DNA from: Umezawaea sp036375055
GTDB taxonomy: Bacteria; Actinomycetota; Actinomycetes; Mycobacteriales; Pseudonocardiaceae
DNA: 64,000 bases
NCBI RefSeq assembly: GCF_036375055.1
Contig: NZ_DASUSQ010000038.1
Span: 62,001 to 126,000, forward strand
Reading direction: 5' to 3'
Made by a program: the position numbers and the translations under genes
Shown here: piece by piece, positions 1 to 8,288 of the stretch
How positions within the stretch are numbered: position 1 is the first letter of the stretch
How the letters are laid out: each line of letters starts with the position of its first letter
Notes under the pieces: generated by a model
Databases searched by the model: none
Seen by the model: the letters and a program-made list of their open reading frames with translations, nothing else
What the model was told of the DNA's origin: nothing

Positions 1-158
1 TCGGCGTCGGACATCAGCAGTGCCTGTGCATCGGTGTTGACCGCGATGAACTCGACGCCCTTGAGCCCGACCTCGATCATGCGGTTGACGGCGTTCACGC
101 CGCCTCCACCGATACCGACGACCTTTATCACCGCGAGGTAGTTGTGCGGGGGCGTCAT
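1..158 (-). CDS. ftsZ: Cell division protein FtsZ, N-terminal fragment
   Basis: FtsZ is the tubulin-like GTPase that polymerises into the cytoplasmic Z-ring and recruits the divisome. Only the first 52 codons are inside the window. They read MTPPHNYLAVIKVVGIGGGG and continue with VNAVNRMIE, the canonical start of actinobacterial FtsZ with the first glycine-rich nucleotide-binding segment. The ATG at 158 is preceded by an AGGAAGG ribosome site. It is the last gene of the dcw cluster here, separated from the DinB-like gene by 219 nt that hold its own promoter. The identification is certain; the rest of the gene is beyond position 1. Confidence 0.97.
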   Translation of the reverse strand, partial: MTPPHNYLAVIKVVGIGGGGVNAVNRMIEVGLKGVEFIAVNTDAQALLMSDA

Positions 159-253
159 CGGATCCGCCTTCCTGATCGTGTTCGTGCCCATGCGCTGGGA
201 TGGTGGTCGCCGGGTCAGCCCGGAAGGACCTCCACCCGGATTGAAACCCTCGA

Positions 254-282
254 CCTCAACCAGAGGTCCAGAGTTGTGTCAA
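254..282 (-). promoter_or_regulatory. Probable ftsZ promoter
   Basis: On the minus strand a consensus -35 TTGACA (277-282) is followed after 17 nt by TTGAGG (254-259). It lies about 95 nt upstream of the ftsZ ATG in the 219-nt gap. The -35 is perfect but the -10 is poor, so this is a likely rather than certain promoter. It would let ftsZ be expressed apart from the upstream dcw genes. Confidence 0.5.
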
Positions 283-377
283 CCCCGTATGTTGTTTCTG
301 GACGGTATGCACCAGTGGTGCGTCGGTCCAGCAGCCACGCCGTACGCCGCGACACCTATCAGCACTGTGCGCTACCA

Positions 378-884
378 CTACTCGCCGGTCAGACCGTCCA
401 GCAGCTCGCGCACGACGTCCAAGTGCCCTGCGTGCCGCCCGGTCTCCTCGACCATGTGGATCAGCACCCAGCGCACGGAAACCGTGCTTCCGTCACGGAA
501 CGGAACCTCGTGGTCGAACTCCAGGCCCGTGACGATCTCGCGACTCACTTCGCACTGCGCAGCGTAGTCGTTCAGCAATCCGGAGATCGTCTCACCCGTC
601 TCGACCCGCCAGTCGGCGTCCGGATCCTCCCGGCTGTAGGGCGCCCGGTCCTGCTTGCCGAGGAGGACCGTCTCGAACCAGTACGCCTCGACCCACCGCA
701 GGTGCTTGACGATCCCGGCCGCCGTCAGCAGCGGCGAGGGCAGCGTCGAGCGCGACGCCTGCTCGTCCGTCAGGCCCTGGCACTTGTACACGATCGTGTC
801 GCGGAGGTAGTCGAGGAACCCGCCCAGCTGAACGCGCTCGCCGCCGGTGAGGGCGGGGTCTACCCGGTCGTCCTTGATGTCCAT
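378..884 (-). CDS. DinB-superfamily (DUF664-like) protein inside the dcw cluster
   Basis: This 168-residue protein has the four-helix DinB/YfiT-like fold signature: an N-terminal LGGFLDYLRDT helix, LLTAAGIVKHLRWVEAYWF in the middle and HMVEETGRHAGHLDVVRELLDG near the C-terminus. The three histidines (in VKHLRW, LIHMVEE and RHAGH) fit the family's metal-binding triad. Members are thiol or metal-dependent enzymes of mostly unknown substrate. ATG 884 is chosen because homology begins just after it and upstream residues look like ftsQ out of frame. It sits between ftsQ (53 nt upstream) and ftsZ, where most actinobacteria have no gene. A role in division is not shown. Confidence 0.85.
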   Translation of the reverse strand: MDIKDDRVDPALTGGERVQLGGFLDYLRDTIVYKCQGLTDEQASRSTLPSPLLTAAGIVKHLRWVEAYWFETVLLGKQDRAPYSREDPDADWRVETGETISGLLNDYAAQCEVSREIVTGLEFDHEVPFRDGSTVSVRWVLIHMVEETGRHAGHLDVVRELLDGLTGE

Positions 885-937
885 GCCGGAAGTATCAACG
901 GCCGCCCCGTCGGTCTTCGACCGATTTCGGGAACCGC

Positions 938-1702
938 TCAGGACACCGTCGGCAGCTCGGGGCTGGACACGTCGAAGACGGTTCCCTCCCTGGTCAGCAG
1001 CACCTTGAGGACCGCGGCCTTGCGCGCGGTGTCGTCGAGGTCGCCCCACCGCACCTCGCGCCCGCCCGAGAGCGCCAGCTTCACGTCGGCGCCGGTCTGC
1101 GCCGACATCGTCAGCACCTCGGCGCGCAGCTCCTCCGGCAGCTGCACCAGGATGCCGACCGCCGACGTCACCGCGGGCTTCGCCTCGACGGGCAGCTGGA
1201 GCTCCGGCAGGCCGATGGGCGGCACCGCCACGATCGCGTAGTCCTCGGCCGTGGCGTCGACGAGGTGGACGCCGTCGTTCGCCTTGACGAACGCGACCGG
1301 CGACCGCTCGACGATGGTCAGGCGGATCGTGCCGGGCAGGCTGCGGGCCACCTCCACCGATTCGACGCGCGGGAGCTGCCGCACCCGGTCGGCGATGCCG
1401 TGGACGTCGACGCGGACGATCGGCGAGCCCTGCTTGACGCCCGCCTTCGCCCTGACCTGCTCGACGGTCAGCTCCTTCGCGCCGCGGACGTCGACCTCGT
1501 CGACGCCGAGGAGCGGGGTGAAGAAGATCCCGACGACCAGTCCGACGATGCTCAGCAGGACGAGGAGGGCGACGACCCGCCGCCGCACCACGGTCCTGCG
1601 GGTCACCCGGCCCGGTACCCGCCGGGCCCGACGGGCGCGGGCCCGGTCCGCGGCGGGCGACGTCCCGGTGCGGGGTGGCCGACCGCGAACCGGCGTGCTC
1701 AT
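938..1702 (-). CDS. ftsQ: Cell division protein FtsQ (DivIB)
   Basis: FtsQ is a bitopic divisome protein that links early and late division proteins. The 254-residue product has a highly basic cytoplasmic N-terminus (residues 1-42), one membrane helix (about 43-63, RVVALLVLLSIVGLVVGIFF) and an extracytoplasmic POTRA domain (about 66-135, VDEVDVRGAKELT to TIVERSPVAFV) followed by the FtsQ beta domain. Length and layout match actinobacterial FtsQ. The ATG at 1702 overlaps the murC stop by 4 nt (ATGA), indicating translational coupling. The next gene downstream is the DinB-like protein rather than ftsZ. Confidence 0.96.
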   Translation of the reverse strand: MSTPVRGRPPRTGTSPAADRARARRARRVPGRVTRRTVVRRRVVALLVLLSIVGLVVGIFFTPLLGVDEVDVRGAKELTVEQVRAKAGVKQGSPIVRVDVHGIADRVRQLPRVESVEVARSLPGTIRLTIVERSPVAFVKANDGVHLVDATAEDYAIVAVPPIGLPELQLPVEAKPAVTSAVGILVQLPEELRAEVLTMSAQTGADVKLALSGGREVRWGDLDDTARKAAVLKVLLTREGTVFDVSSPELPTVS

Positions 1703-3096
1703 GCCTCCTGCCCCAGCTCGCTCACGATCTCCGGGCCCAGCATCGTGACGTCGCCCGCGCCCATCGTGACGACCAGGTCACCCTCGGTGACGAGGCTCGC
1801 CACCAGCGCGGGCACGCGGTCGAACGACGGCTCGTAGTGCACCCGCTCCGGCGGCAGCGGCACGGCCTCGGTGACCAGCGCCCCGGTCACGCCGGGCTCC
1901 GGGTCCTCGCGGGCGCCGTAGACGTCCAGCACCACGACCTCGTCGGCCAGGCCGAGGGCCGTGCCGAACTCGGTCGCGAACGTGCGGGTGCGCGAGTACA
2001 GGTGCGGCTGGAACACGACGACGAGCTTGCCCTCGCCCGCGACCGGGCGGGCGGCCGTGAGCTGCGCGGCCACCTCGGTCGGGTGGTGGGCGTAGTCGTC
2101 GTAGACGCGCACGCCCGCCTCGCGGCCCTTGAACTCGAACCGCCGCCGGACACCGCCGAACGCCGCCAGCCCCTCCAGGAGGCCGTCGCGGTCCGCACCC
2201 AGCTCCAGACCCGCGAGGAGCGCCGCGAGGGCGTTGCCCGCCATGTGCTCGCCGGGAACGGCCACCTCGACGTCGACGGTCTCGCCGTCGAGTTCGACGG
2301 TCGCCAGGCCACCGCCGCCGTGCGGGCGGAAGCCGGTCAGCCGCGCGGAGCCCTTGCCGGACGCGGTCCGGCCGTACGGGCGGACCCGGATGCCGAGCTT
2401 GCCCGCGCGCTCGGCCAGCGCCCCGGCGCCGGGGTCGTCGACGCAGGCGATCAGCACGCCGTCGGGCTCGATGCGCTCCAGGAACGAGTCGAACACGGCC
2501 ACGTACGCCTCGACGGTGCCGTGGTGGTCGAGGTGGTCGGCCTCGACGTTCGTCACGACCGCCACCGACGGCGAGAAGTACAGGAACGAGCCGTCGCTCT
2601 CGTCGGCCTCGGCCACGAACACGCCGCCGGTGCCCTGGTGGGCGTTGGCGCCGGACTCGTTGAGGTCGCCGCCGATCGCGAACGACGGGTCGACCCGGCA
2701 GTGCTGGAGCGCGACGGTGAGCATCGACGTGGTCGACGTCTTGCCGTGGGTACCGGCGACGCAGGCGACGCGGTGGTCCAGCATCAGCGCGGCCAGCGCC
2801 TCGGCGCGGCGCAGCACGGTGATGCCGCGCGACCGGGCCTCGACCAGCTCCGGGTTGTCCTCGCGGATCGCGGTGGACACCACGACCGCCGTCGGACCGC
2901 CGTCGAGCTGGTCCAGGTTCTTCGGGTCGTGGCCGACCGCGACCAGCGCGCCCTGCGCGCGCAGCGCGAGCACCGTGCGCGAGTCCTTGGCGTCGGTCCC
3001 GGACACCTGGCCGCCGCGGGCGAGCAGGATGCGGGCGATGCCGCTCATCCCCGCCCCGCCGATGCCGACCAGGTGCACCCGCTCCAGCGTGCTCAC
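1699..3096 (-). CDS. murC: UDP-N-acetylmuramate--L-alanine ligase
   Basis: MurC adds L-alanine to UDP-MurNAc with ATP in the cytoplasm, the first step of the peptide stem. The 465-residue protein starts STLERVHLVGIGGAGMSGIA, carries the Mur ligase P-loop CVAGTHGKTSTTSML and the VFVAEADESDGSF segment of the central domain, and ends with the usual glutamate-ligase C-domain (YDDYAHHPTEV, VFQPHLYSRT). The GTG at 3096 overlaps the murG stop by 4 nt (GTGA), which fixes the start. Its stop overlaps ftsQ by 4 nt. Confidence 0.97.
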   Translation of the reverse strand: MSTLERVHLVGIGGAGMSGIARILLARGGQVSGTDAKDSRTVLALRAQGALVAVGHDPKNLDQLDGGPTAVVVSTAIREDNPELVEARSRGITVLRRAEALAALMLDHRVACVAGTHGKTSTTSMLTVALQHCRVDPSFAIGGDLNESGANAHQGTGGVFVAEADESDGSFLYFSPSVAVVTNVEADHLDHHGTVEAYVAVFDSFLERIEPDGVLIACVDDPGAGALAERAGKLGIRVRPYGRTASGKGSARLTGFRPHGGGGLATVELDGETVDVEVAVPGEHMAGNALAALLAGLELGADRDGLLEGLAAFGGVRRRFEFKGREAGVRVYDDYAHHPTEVAAQLTAARPVAGEGKLVVVFQPHLYSRTRTFATEFGTALGLADEVVVLDVYGAREDPEPGVTGALVTEAVPLPPERVHYEPSFDRVPALVASLVTEGDLVVTMGAGDVTMLGPEIVSELGQEA

Positions 3097-4205
3097 TTCT
3101 TGATCACCTCGAGGACCATCCTGGCGAGAACTTCGTCGGCTTCGCGTCGACCGGTGCCCAGGGTCGCGGCGCTCATCGCGGCCAGCCGCCCCCGGTCGGC
3201 CATCAGCGGGACGATCTCGCGGGCGACCCGCTCCGGCGTCAGGTCGGCGTCCATGATCATCATGCCGCCGCCCGCCGACACCACGGGACCGGCGTTGAGG
3301 GCCTGCTCGCCGTTGCCGATCGGCAGCGGCACGAACACCGCGGGCAGGCCGACCGCCGACACCTCGGCCACCGTCATGGCGCCGGAGCGGCACAGCACCG
3401 CGTCGGCGGCGGCGTAGGCGAGGTCCATCCGCTCCAGGTACGGCACGGGGACGTACGCCGGGGCGCCCGCCATCGCCTGCACCGCCAGGGTGTTCTTGGG
3501 GCCGTGCGCGTGCAGCACGCCGATGCCCGCCGAGGCGAACGCCGTCGCCGCACCGGACACGGCCCTGTTGAGCGACTGCGCGCCCTGCGAGCCGCCGAAC
3601 ACCAGCAGCGTCGGGGCGTGCGGGTGCAGCCCGAAGAACTGGCGGGCCTGCGCGCGCAGCGCCATCCGGTTCAGGCCGGTGATCGACCGCCGCAGCGGGA
3701 TGCCGATGATCTCGGCCTCCGCCAGCCCCGAGTCCGGGACGGCCGCGGCGACGCGCTCGGCGAACTTGGCACCGACCTTGTTGGCCAGCCCCGCCTTCGC
3801 GTTCGCCTCGTGCACGACGATCGGCACCCGGCCGCGGGCCGCGAGGTACGCGGGCAGCGCCACGTAACCGCCGAAGCCGACCACGACGTCCGCGTGGTAG
3901 CGCTCCAGGATCTCCCTGGTCCGGCGCACCGAGTCGCGGACCTTCAGCGGCAGCTTCAGCAGGTCCGTCGTCGGCTTGCGCGGCATCGGCACCGGCGGGA
4001 TGAGTTCGAGCTGGTAGCCCCTGGCGGGCACCAGCTTCGACTCCAGGCCGCGCTCGGTGCCGAGCGCGATGACCCGCGCGTCCGGCCGCAGCCTCATGAC
4101 CGCGTCGGCCAGGGCCAGTGCGGGCTCGATGTGCCCCGCGGTGCCGCCTCCGGCGACCACCACGCACGGTCCGCCCCGTTGGGGAACCCGGTCCTGCCCC
4201 GTCAC
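3093..4205 (-). CDS. murG: UDP-GlcNAc:lipid I N-acetylglucosaminyltransferase
   Basis: MurG transfers GlcNAc from UDP-GlcNAc to lipid I at the inner face of the membrane, giving lipid II. The 370-residue GT28 protein has the N-terminal glycine motif VVAGGGTAGHIEPALALAD, the second glycine motif FGGSQGAQSLN and the UDP-GlcNAc-binding CRSGAMTVAEVSAVGLPAVF. GTG 4205 is preceded by a perfect AGGAGG, 7 nt away. It lies 36 nt after ftsW and overlaps murC by 4 nt, so lipid II synthesis genes are co-translated. Confidence 0.97.
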   Translation of the reverse strand: MTGQDRVPQRGGPCVVVAGGGTAGHIEPALALADAVMRLRPDARVIALGTERGLESKLVPARGYQLELIPPVPMPRKPTTDLLKLPLKVRDSVRRTREILERYHADVVVGFGGYVALPAYLAARGRVPIVVHEANAKAGLANKVGAKFAERVAAAVPDSGLAEAEIIGIPLRRSITGLNRMALRAQARQFFGLHPHAPTLLVFGGSQGAQSLNRAVSGAATAFASAGIGVLHAHGPKNTLAVQAMAGAPAYVPVPYLERMDLAYAAADAVLCRSGAMTVAEVSAVGLPAVFVPLPIGNGEQALNAGPVVSAGGGMMIMDADLTPERVAREIVPLMADRGRLAAMSAATLGTGRREADEVLARMVLEVIKK

Positions 4206-4241
4206 GCGTTTCCTCCTAGATCGACTGCACGAGTTGTGCGA

Positions 4242-5705
4242 CTAGCGCCCGTCACGACCGGTTCGCCGGTTGCGGGCTGATCTGTCCTGGGTCGCCTTGC
4301 GCGATTCGCGGCGACGGTACTCCGACGGTGGTGCGGACCTCCCGGCCATCCGCCGTTCGTCCGGCGGCTGGGGTGCGGCGGCCCGCCTGCCCGGTGCGCG
4401 CGGCGGCGACGACGGCCGCACCGGCTTGCGCTTGGGCGGCGGCTTGTAGGCCTCCGGCGCGGGCAGCCGCAGCACGCCGCCGACGCGGCCGGGACCGATG
4501 TGCCGCAGCGCGGACACCGCCTCCGCCTCGTGCCGGGCGCAGCTCGCCAGCAGACCGAACACGACCATGGTCGTCACGACGGACGTGCCGCCGGAGGAGA
4601 TCATCGGGAGCGTGATGCCGGTGACCGGCAGGAGCCGGACGACGTAGCCGATGTTGATGGCGGCCTGCGCGACCAGCCACACCGTCAGCGTCGCGGCGAC
4701 CATCCGGATCCACGGGTCGGTGTTGCGGGCGGCGATCCGCAGCCCCACCACGGCGAGCATGGCGAACAGGCCGAGGACCATGGCGCAGCCCACGAAGCCG
4801 AGTTCCTCGCCGATGACCGCGAAGATGAAGTCGCTGTGCACGTTCGGCAGGTAGTCCCACTTGGAGCTGGCCTGGCCGAGCCCCTTGCCGAACAGCCCGC
4901 CCTCGGCGAGCGCGTACTCCGCCTGCTGCGCCTGGAGTCCGGCGCCCAGCGGGTCGGCCTCGGGGTCGAGGAACGACACCAGCCGCTTGAGCCGGTAGGT
5001 CGCGCCGATGCCGAGCACGATCGCGCCGCCGACCGCGCCGAGCAGCAGCACGCCGAACACCCGCATCGGGGCCCCGACGAACCACAGCAGGCTGAGCAGC
5101 ACCACGCCGAGCGTGATCGTGCCGCCCAGGTCGGGCTGGAGCATCACCAGCGTGAAGATCCCGAGCCCGACGGGCACCACCGGCACCAGCAGGTGCCGGT
5201 ACTGGTTCAGCAGCGCCCGCTTGGTCACCAGCACGTGCGCGCCCCACAGCGCCAGCGCGAGCTTGGCCGCCTCGACAGGCTGGAACGACACCGGCCCCAC
5301 GACGAACCAGGAGCGGGTGTCGTTGATGTCCGTGCCCAGCGGCGTCAGCACCAGCACCAGCAGCAGCACGCACACCAGCATCGCCATCGTGCTCAGGTGC
5401 CGGACCTGGCGCAGCGGGATCCGCAGCGCCACCCAGAACAGCACCGCGCCGACGGCGACGTAGGTGAGCTGCTTCTGGAACACCGAGTACGCCGACTGCC
5501 CGACGGCGACCTCACCGGGCACCGACGCCGACAGCACCATCACGAGCCCGATGGCGGTCAGCAGACCGAAGATCGCCAGCAGCAGGTGGAAGTCCGCCAG
5601 CGGACGGCTCAGCCACGCCGTCAGCGAACCCTTGACCCCCACGACCCGCCGCCGCCGCGGCTTGGCGGCCTTGACGGCGCCCGTCGGCCGGTCCACCACC
5701 GTCAC
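4242..5705 (-). CDS. ftsW: SEDS-family peptidoglycan polymerase FtsW
   Basis: FtsW is the septal SEDS glycosyltransferase that polymerises lipid II in partnership with the class B PBP FtsI. The 487-residue protein has about ten membrane helices, starting with DFHLLLAIFGLLTAIGLVMV. It shows family signatures such as FQPVEAAKLALALW in the central region and LPMISSGGTSVVTTM near the end of the membrane domain. A basic, proline-rich cytoplasmic tail of about 90 residues follows. Such tails are seen in actinobacterial FtsW. GTG 5705 lies 100 nt after murD. Confidence 0.96.
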   Translation of the reverse strand: MTVVDRPTGAVKAAKPRRRRVVGVKGSLTAWLSRPLADFHLLLAIFGLLTAIGLVMVLSASVPGEVAVGQSAYSVFQKQLTYVAVGAVLFWVALRIPLRQVRHLSTMAMLVCVLLLVLVLTPLGTDINDTRSWFVVGPVSFQPVEAAKLALALWGAHVLVTKRALLNQYRHLLVPVVPVGLGIFTLVMLQPDLGGTITLGVVLLSLLWFVGAPMRVFGVLLLGAVGGAIVLGIGATYRLKRLVSFLDPEADPLGAGLQAQQAEYALAEGGLFGKGLGQASSKWDYLPNVHSDFIFAVIGEELGFVGCAMVLGLFAMLAVVGLRIAARNTDPWIRMVAATLTVWLVAQAAINIGYVVRLLPVTGITLPMISSGGTSVVTTMVVFGLLASCARHEAEAVSALRHIGPGRVGGVLRLPAPEAYKPPPKRKPVRPSSPPRAPGRRAAAPQPPDERRMAGRSAPPSEYRRRESRKATQDRSARNRRTGRDGR

Positions 5706-5805
5706 GTCCCCACCACCGCAGTCATGTCCCTACTGTTACACGGCCGCTCCCCCGGAGGCGGCAGGCTCGGCCGCCTCCGGCCTCGCGCGGTGGTCGCCAG
5801 GGCGA

Positions 5806-7194
5806 TCACGTCGAAGAGCCCGCCTTCTCGTGCTCGACCAGGTGCAGCACCGCCTCGGTGAAGGCGTGGCCCCTGTGGGCGTAGTCGGTGAACATGTCCA
5901 TGGACGCCGCGGCGGGTGCCAGGAGCACCACGTCGCCGGGCTGGGCCAGTTCGCGGGCGGCGTGCACGACCGTCGCCATGGCGTCGCGGTCCGTCGCGTC
6001 CACCAGCGCGCACGGGACGTGCGGGGCGTGGCGGCGCAGCGCGTCGGCGATCTCCTCGCGGTCCGCCCCGAACAGCACGACGGCCCGCAGCCGGTGCGCC
6101 TCGGCGGCGACCAGGTCGTCCACCGACGCGCCCTTGAGCAGTCCGCCCGCGAGCCACACGACGCTGCCGTGCGAGCGCAGCGACGCGACGGCCGCGTGCG
6201 GGTTCGTGGCCTTGGAGTCGTTGACGTAGGTGATGCCCGCGGACTCGGCCACGACGACCGCGCGGTGCGCACCGGGCCGGAAGTTCAGCAGCCCCCGGCG
6301 CACGGACTCGGCCGGGACGCCGTACGCGCGGGCCAGCGCGGCCGCGGCCAGGGCGTCGGCCAGTCCGGGCGGGCCCGCGGGGAGTACCTCGTCGACCTCG
6401 ATCAGGTCCTCGTCCACGCTGAACGCGCGGTCGACCAGCCTGCCGTCCACGATGCCCAGCTGGCCGTCGACGGGTTCCCCGAGGGTGAACCCGACGTGCC
6501 TGCCAGACGGGGCGGCCTTGAGCAGCGCGGCCACCAGCGGGTCGTCGACGCCGCCGACGGCGATCTCACCGGACAGCACGCGCGCCTTCGCCTCGGCGTA
6601 CGCGGTCATGCCGCCGTGCCAGTCGAGGTGGTCCTCGGCCAGGTTGAGCAGCACGCCCGCGAACGGCCGCACGGACGGCGACCAGTAGAGCTGGAAGCTC
6701 GACAGCTCGACCGCCAGCACCCGGTGGCCCGCCAGCAGGGCGTCCACGACGGGCAGGCCGACGTTGCCGCAGGCGACCGCGTCGATGCCCGCGGTGCGCA
6801 GGATCGACTCCAGCATCCCGACGGTGGTGGTCTTGCCGTTGGTTCCGGTGACGGCCAGCCAGACGGGCGGGTCGGCCAGCTCGGCGGCCATCCGCCACGC
6901 CAGCTCGACCTCGCCGACGACCTCGATCCCCGCGGCGGTGGCGGCGGCGAGCAGCGGGCTCTCCGGCCGCCAGCCCGGACTGGTGACGACCAGGTCCGTG
7001 CCCTGCGGCGGTTCGGTCAGACCGGGCACCAGCGAAACACCGGACAGCAGCGTCTCCAGCGCGAGCAGCCGGTCGGCCGAACCGTCCGTGACGGTCACCT
7101 GCGCGCCCGCGGCCAGCAGGGCTTCGGCGGCGGAGCGGCCGGTCACGCCCGCTCCCGCCACCAGGACGTGCTTGCCGTCGAGGAAGGTCGTCAC
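5806..7194 (-). CDS. murD: UDP-N-acetylmuramoyl-L-alanine--D-glutamate ligase
   Basis: MurD adds D-glutamate to UDP-MurNAc-L-Ala. The 462-residue product begins VTTFLDGKHVLVAGAGVTG, with the Mur ligase P-loop VTGTNGKTTTVGML and the downstream YVNDSKATNPHAA segment typical of MurD. The GTG at 7194 is preferred: it lies 5 nt after the mraY stop with GGGAG upstream, while further upstream in-frame sequence is mraY shadow. The 100-nt gap to ftsW has no clear terminator. Confidence 0.96.
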   Translation of the reverse strand: MTTFLDGKHVLVAGAGVTGRSAAEALLAAGAQVTVTDGSADRLLALETLLSGVSLVPGLTEPPQGTDLVVTSPGWRPESPLLAAATAAGIEVVGEVELAWRMAAELADPPVWLAVTGTNGKTTTVGMLESILRTAGIDAVACGNVGLPVVDALLAGHRVLAVELSSFQLYWSPSVRPFAGVLLNLAEDHLDWHGGMTAYAEAKARVLSGEIAVGGVDDPLVAALLKAAPSGRHVGFTLGEPVDGQLGIVDGRLVDRAFSVDEDLIEVDEVLPAGPPGLADALAAAALARAYGVPAESVRRGLLNFRPGAHRAVVVAESAGITYVNDSKATNPHAAVASLRSHGSVVWLAGGLLKGASVDDLVAAEAHRLRAVVLFGADREEIADALRRHAPHVPCALVDATDRDAMATVVHAARELAQPGDVVLLAPAAASMDMFTDYAHRGHAFTEAVLHLVEHEKAGSST

Positions 7195-7199
7195 CGGGT

Positions 7200-8288
7200 T
7201 CAACTCCCGACCGCGGTCAGCCACTCGCTGTAGAACAGGCCGAGCCCGAGCATGCAGCAGATGCCCGCGAGCAGCCAGAACCTGATGATCACCGTGGTTT
7301 CGGCCCACCCGGCGAGTTCGAAGTGGTGGTGGAACGGGGCCATGCGGAAGAGCCGCCGCCGGGACGTGCGGAAGACCGCGACCTGGAGCACCACCGACAG
7401 CGCCTCGACCACGAACAGACCGCCGATGACGACCATCAGCAGCTCGGTGCGGGTGGTGATGGACAGACCGGCCACGAGACCACCGAGCGCGAGCGAGCCG
7501 GTGTCACCCATGAAGATCTTGGCCGGGGCCGCGTTCCACCACAGGAAGCCGATGCAGCCCGCCATCGCGGCGGCGGCGATCAGCGCGAGGTCCAGCGGGT
7601 CGCGCACGTCGTAGCAGCCCGCGAGCGGCGAGGTGGAGCAGTTGTAGCGGAACTGCCAGAAGCTGATGACCACGTAGGTGCCGAACACCATCGCCGAGCT
7701 GCCGCCCGCGAGGCCGTCGAGGCCGTCGGTCAGGTTCACGGCGTTGGACCACGCGGAGATGGCGGCGTAGCAGAACACCACGAAGCCGACGACGCCGAAC
7801 GACACCACGGGGATGTCGCGGACGAACGAGAGGTTCACCGACGCGGGCGTGATGCCCTCGCGGTTGGCGAACTGCACGACCAGGACCGCGAAGATGATGG
7901 TGGCCACGAACTGGCCGACCAGCTTCGCCGTCTTGTTCAGGCCGAGGTTGCGCTGCTTGCGGATCTTGATGAAGTCGTCGAGGAAGCCGACGATGCCGAG
8001 CGACGTCGTCAGCATCAGCACCAGCAGGCCGGACGCGCTCGGCGTCTGCCCCTGCGCGGAGTCCGACATGGCGTTCACCGCGTGCGCGCCGAGGTACCCG
8101 GCCCACATCGCGATCAGGATCGCGACGCCACCCATGGTGGGCGTGCCGCGCTTGGTCTTGTGGCTCTGCGGACCCTCTTCCCGGATCTCCTGGCCGAACC
8201 CCTGCCGGGAGAAGACCTTGATCAGGTACGGGGTCAGCATGATCGAGACGAGCAGCGCGATGGCCGCGGCGATCAGGATGCTCTTCAC
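7200..8288 (-). CDS. mraY: Phospho-MurNAc-pentapeptide transferase (lipid I synthase)
   Basis: MraY moves phospho-MurNAc-pentapeptide onto undecaprenyl phosphate to form lipid I. The 362-residue polytopic protein carries RGTPTMGGVAIL near the N-terminus, the catalytic NAVNLTDGLDGLAGGSSA, the Mg-binding GDTGSLALGG and the MAPFHHHFELAGW motif, all canonical. A GTG start at 8288 overlaps the murF stop by 4 nt (GTGA), and the N-terminal membrane helix KSILIAAAIALLVSIM begins immediately after it. Downstream murD follows after 5 nt. Confidence 0.97.
   Translation of the reverse strand: MKSILIAAAIALLVSIMLTPYLIKVFSRQGFGQEIREEGPQSHKTKRGTPTMGGVAILIAMWAGYLGAHAVNAMSDSAQGQTPSASGLLVLMLTTSLGIVGFLDDFIKIRKQRNLGLNKTAKLVGQFVATIIFAVLVVQFANREGITPASVNLSFVRDIPVVSFGVVGFVVFCYAAISAWSNAVNLTDGLDGLAGGSSAMVFGTYVVISFWQFRYNCSTSPLAGCYDVRDPLDLALIAAAAMAGCIGFLWWNAAPAKIFMGDTGSLALGGLVAGLSITTRTELLMVVIGGLFVVEALSVVLQVAVFRTSRRRLFRMAPFHHHFELAGWAETTVIIRFWLLAGICCMLGLGLFYSEWLTAVGS

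Noticed and set aside
1675..3417. Long plus-strand open frame (580 codons) antisense to ftsQ/murC/murG
   Set aside because: It is the antisense shadow of high-GC genes; composition is Arg/Gly/Ala/His-rich with no family match, and the minus-strand frames encode certain Mur proteins.
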